5,567 nt of DNA, taken from Candidatus Bathyarchaeum sp. GTDB lineage: Archaea > Thermoproteota > Bathyarchaeia > Bathyarchaeales > Bathyarchaeaceae. Made by a program: the position numbers and the translations under genes. The stretch's first letter is position 1. Each line of letters begins with the position of its first letter. Positions 5,540-5,567 of this stretch are shown here, piece by piece. Under the pieces are notes generated by a model. It searched no databases. It had not been told where the DNA came from and worked only from the letters and a program-made list of their open reading frames with translations. The stretch spans positions 1-5,567 of the forward strand of contig PIXT01000238.1 in NCBI GenBank assembly GCA_003096235.1. The letters run 5' to 3'.

Positions 5540-5567
5540 ATGCCAAGAGACCCAGTGTGCGGCGTAA
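5540..5567 (+). CDS. YHS-domain protein, N-terminus only (runs off the window)
   Basis: Only nine codons are visible, reading MPRDPVCGV. The D-P-V-C-G core is the signature opening of the YHS domain, a short metal-associated module named for its conserved Tyr-His-Ser. It occurs as a small stand-alone protein and at the ends of heavy-metal P-type ATPases and some oxidoreductases. The usual Met after CG is Val here. The ATG is preceded by a plausible AAGGAT site, and the motif's position immediately after the start fits the family. Whether this is a stand-alone protein or the front of a metal ATPase cannot be told from the window. Confidence 0.7.

Overview
The window looks archaeal, and most resembles an uncultured Bathyarchaeia-like or related lineage. 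The evidence is a class II tRNA-Leu with an encoded CCA end and an insertion in its D-arm, Shine-Dalgarno sites matching the archaeal 16S tail (AGGTGAT and AGGAGG), and a very long REC-PAS-histidine kinase whose H-box (RHDARNKLN) and short ATP lid are of a style common in archaeal kinases. The lineage is an inference from style; no marker gene in the window fixes it.

Layout, left to right. (1) 1-118: tRNA-Leu(UAA) on the plus strand, missing its first two bases at the window edge and interrupted by about 31 nt between D-loop and D-stem. (2) 119-359: a short spacer with T-runs that could end the tRNA transcript, a TATA-like element, a perfect 8-bp inverted repeat, and a clear ribosome binding site for the next gene. 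(3) 360-4919: one plus-strand gene of 1519 codons that fills about 80% of the window. It encodes a soluble hybrid sensor kinase with an N-terminal receiver, nine consecutive PAS domains and a C-terminal histidine kinase core. (4) 4920-5033: a convergent spacer with two interleaved inverted repeats. (5) 5034-5222, minus strand: a 62-residue protein of unknown function, probably a small beta barrel, with a strong ribosome binding site. (6) 5223-5539: a divergent spacer of about 317 bp without a convincing gene. (7) 5540-5567: the first nine codons of a plus-strand gene starting MPRDPVCGV, the opening of a YHS metal-binding domain.

The kinase has no transmembrane segment and no DNA-binding output, so it should act in the cytoplasm. 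It would integrate small-molecule or redox signals through the PAS array and pass phosphate to its own receiver or to a regulator encoded elsewhere. Two of its PAS domains (4 and 8) are duplicates carrying the same three-cysteine pattern, which makes redox or metal sensing a reasonable hypothesis. The neighbouring genes have separate transcription directions and show no obvious shared operon with it. The most unusual items are the interrupted tRNA, which lacks a recognisable bulge-helix-bulge, and the cysteine-bearing duplicated PAS modules.
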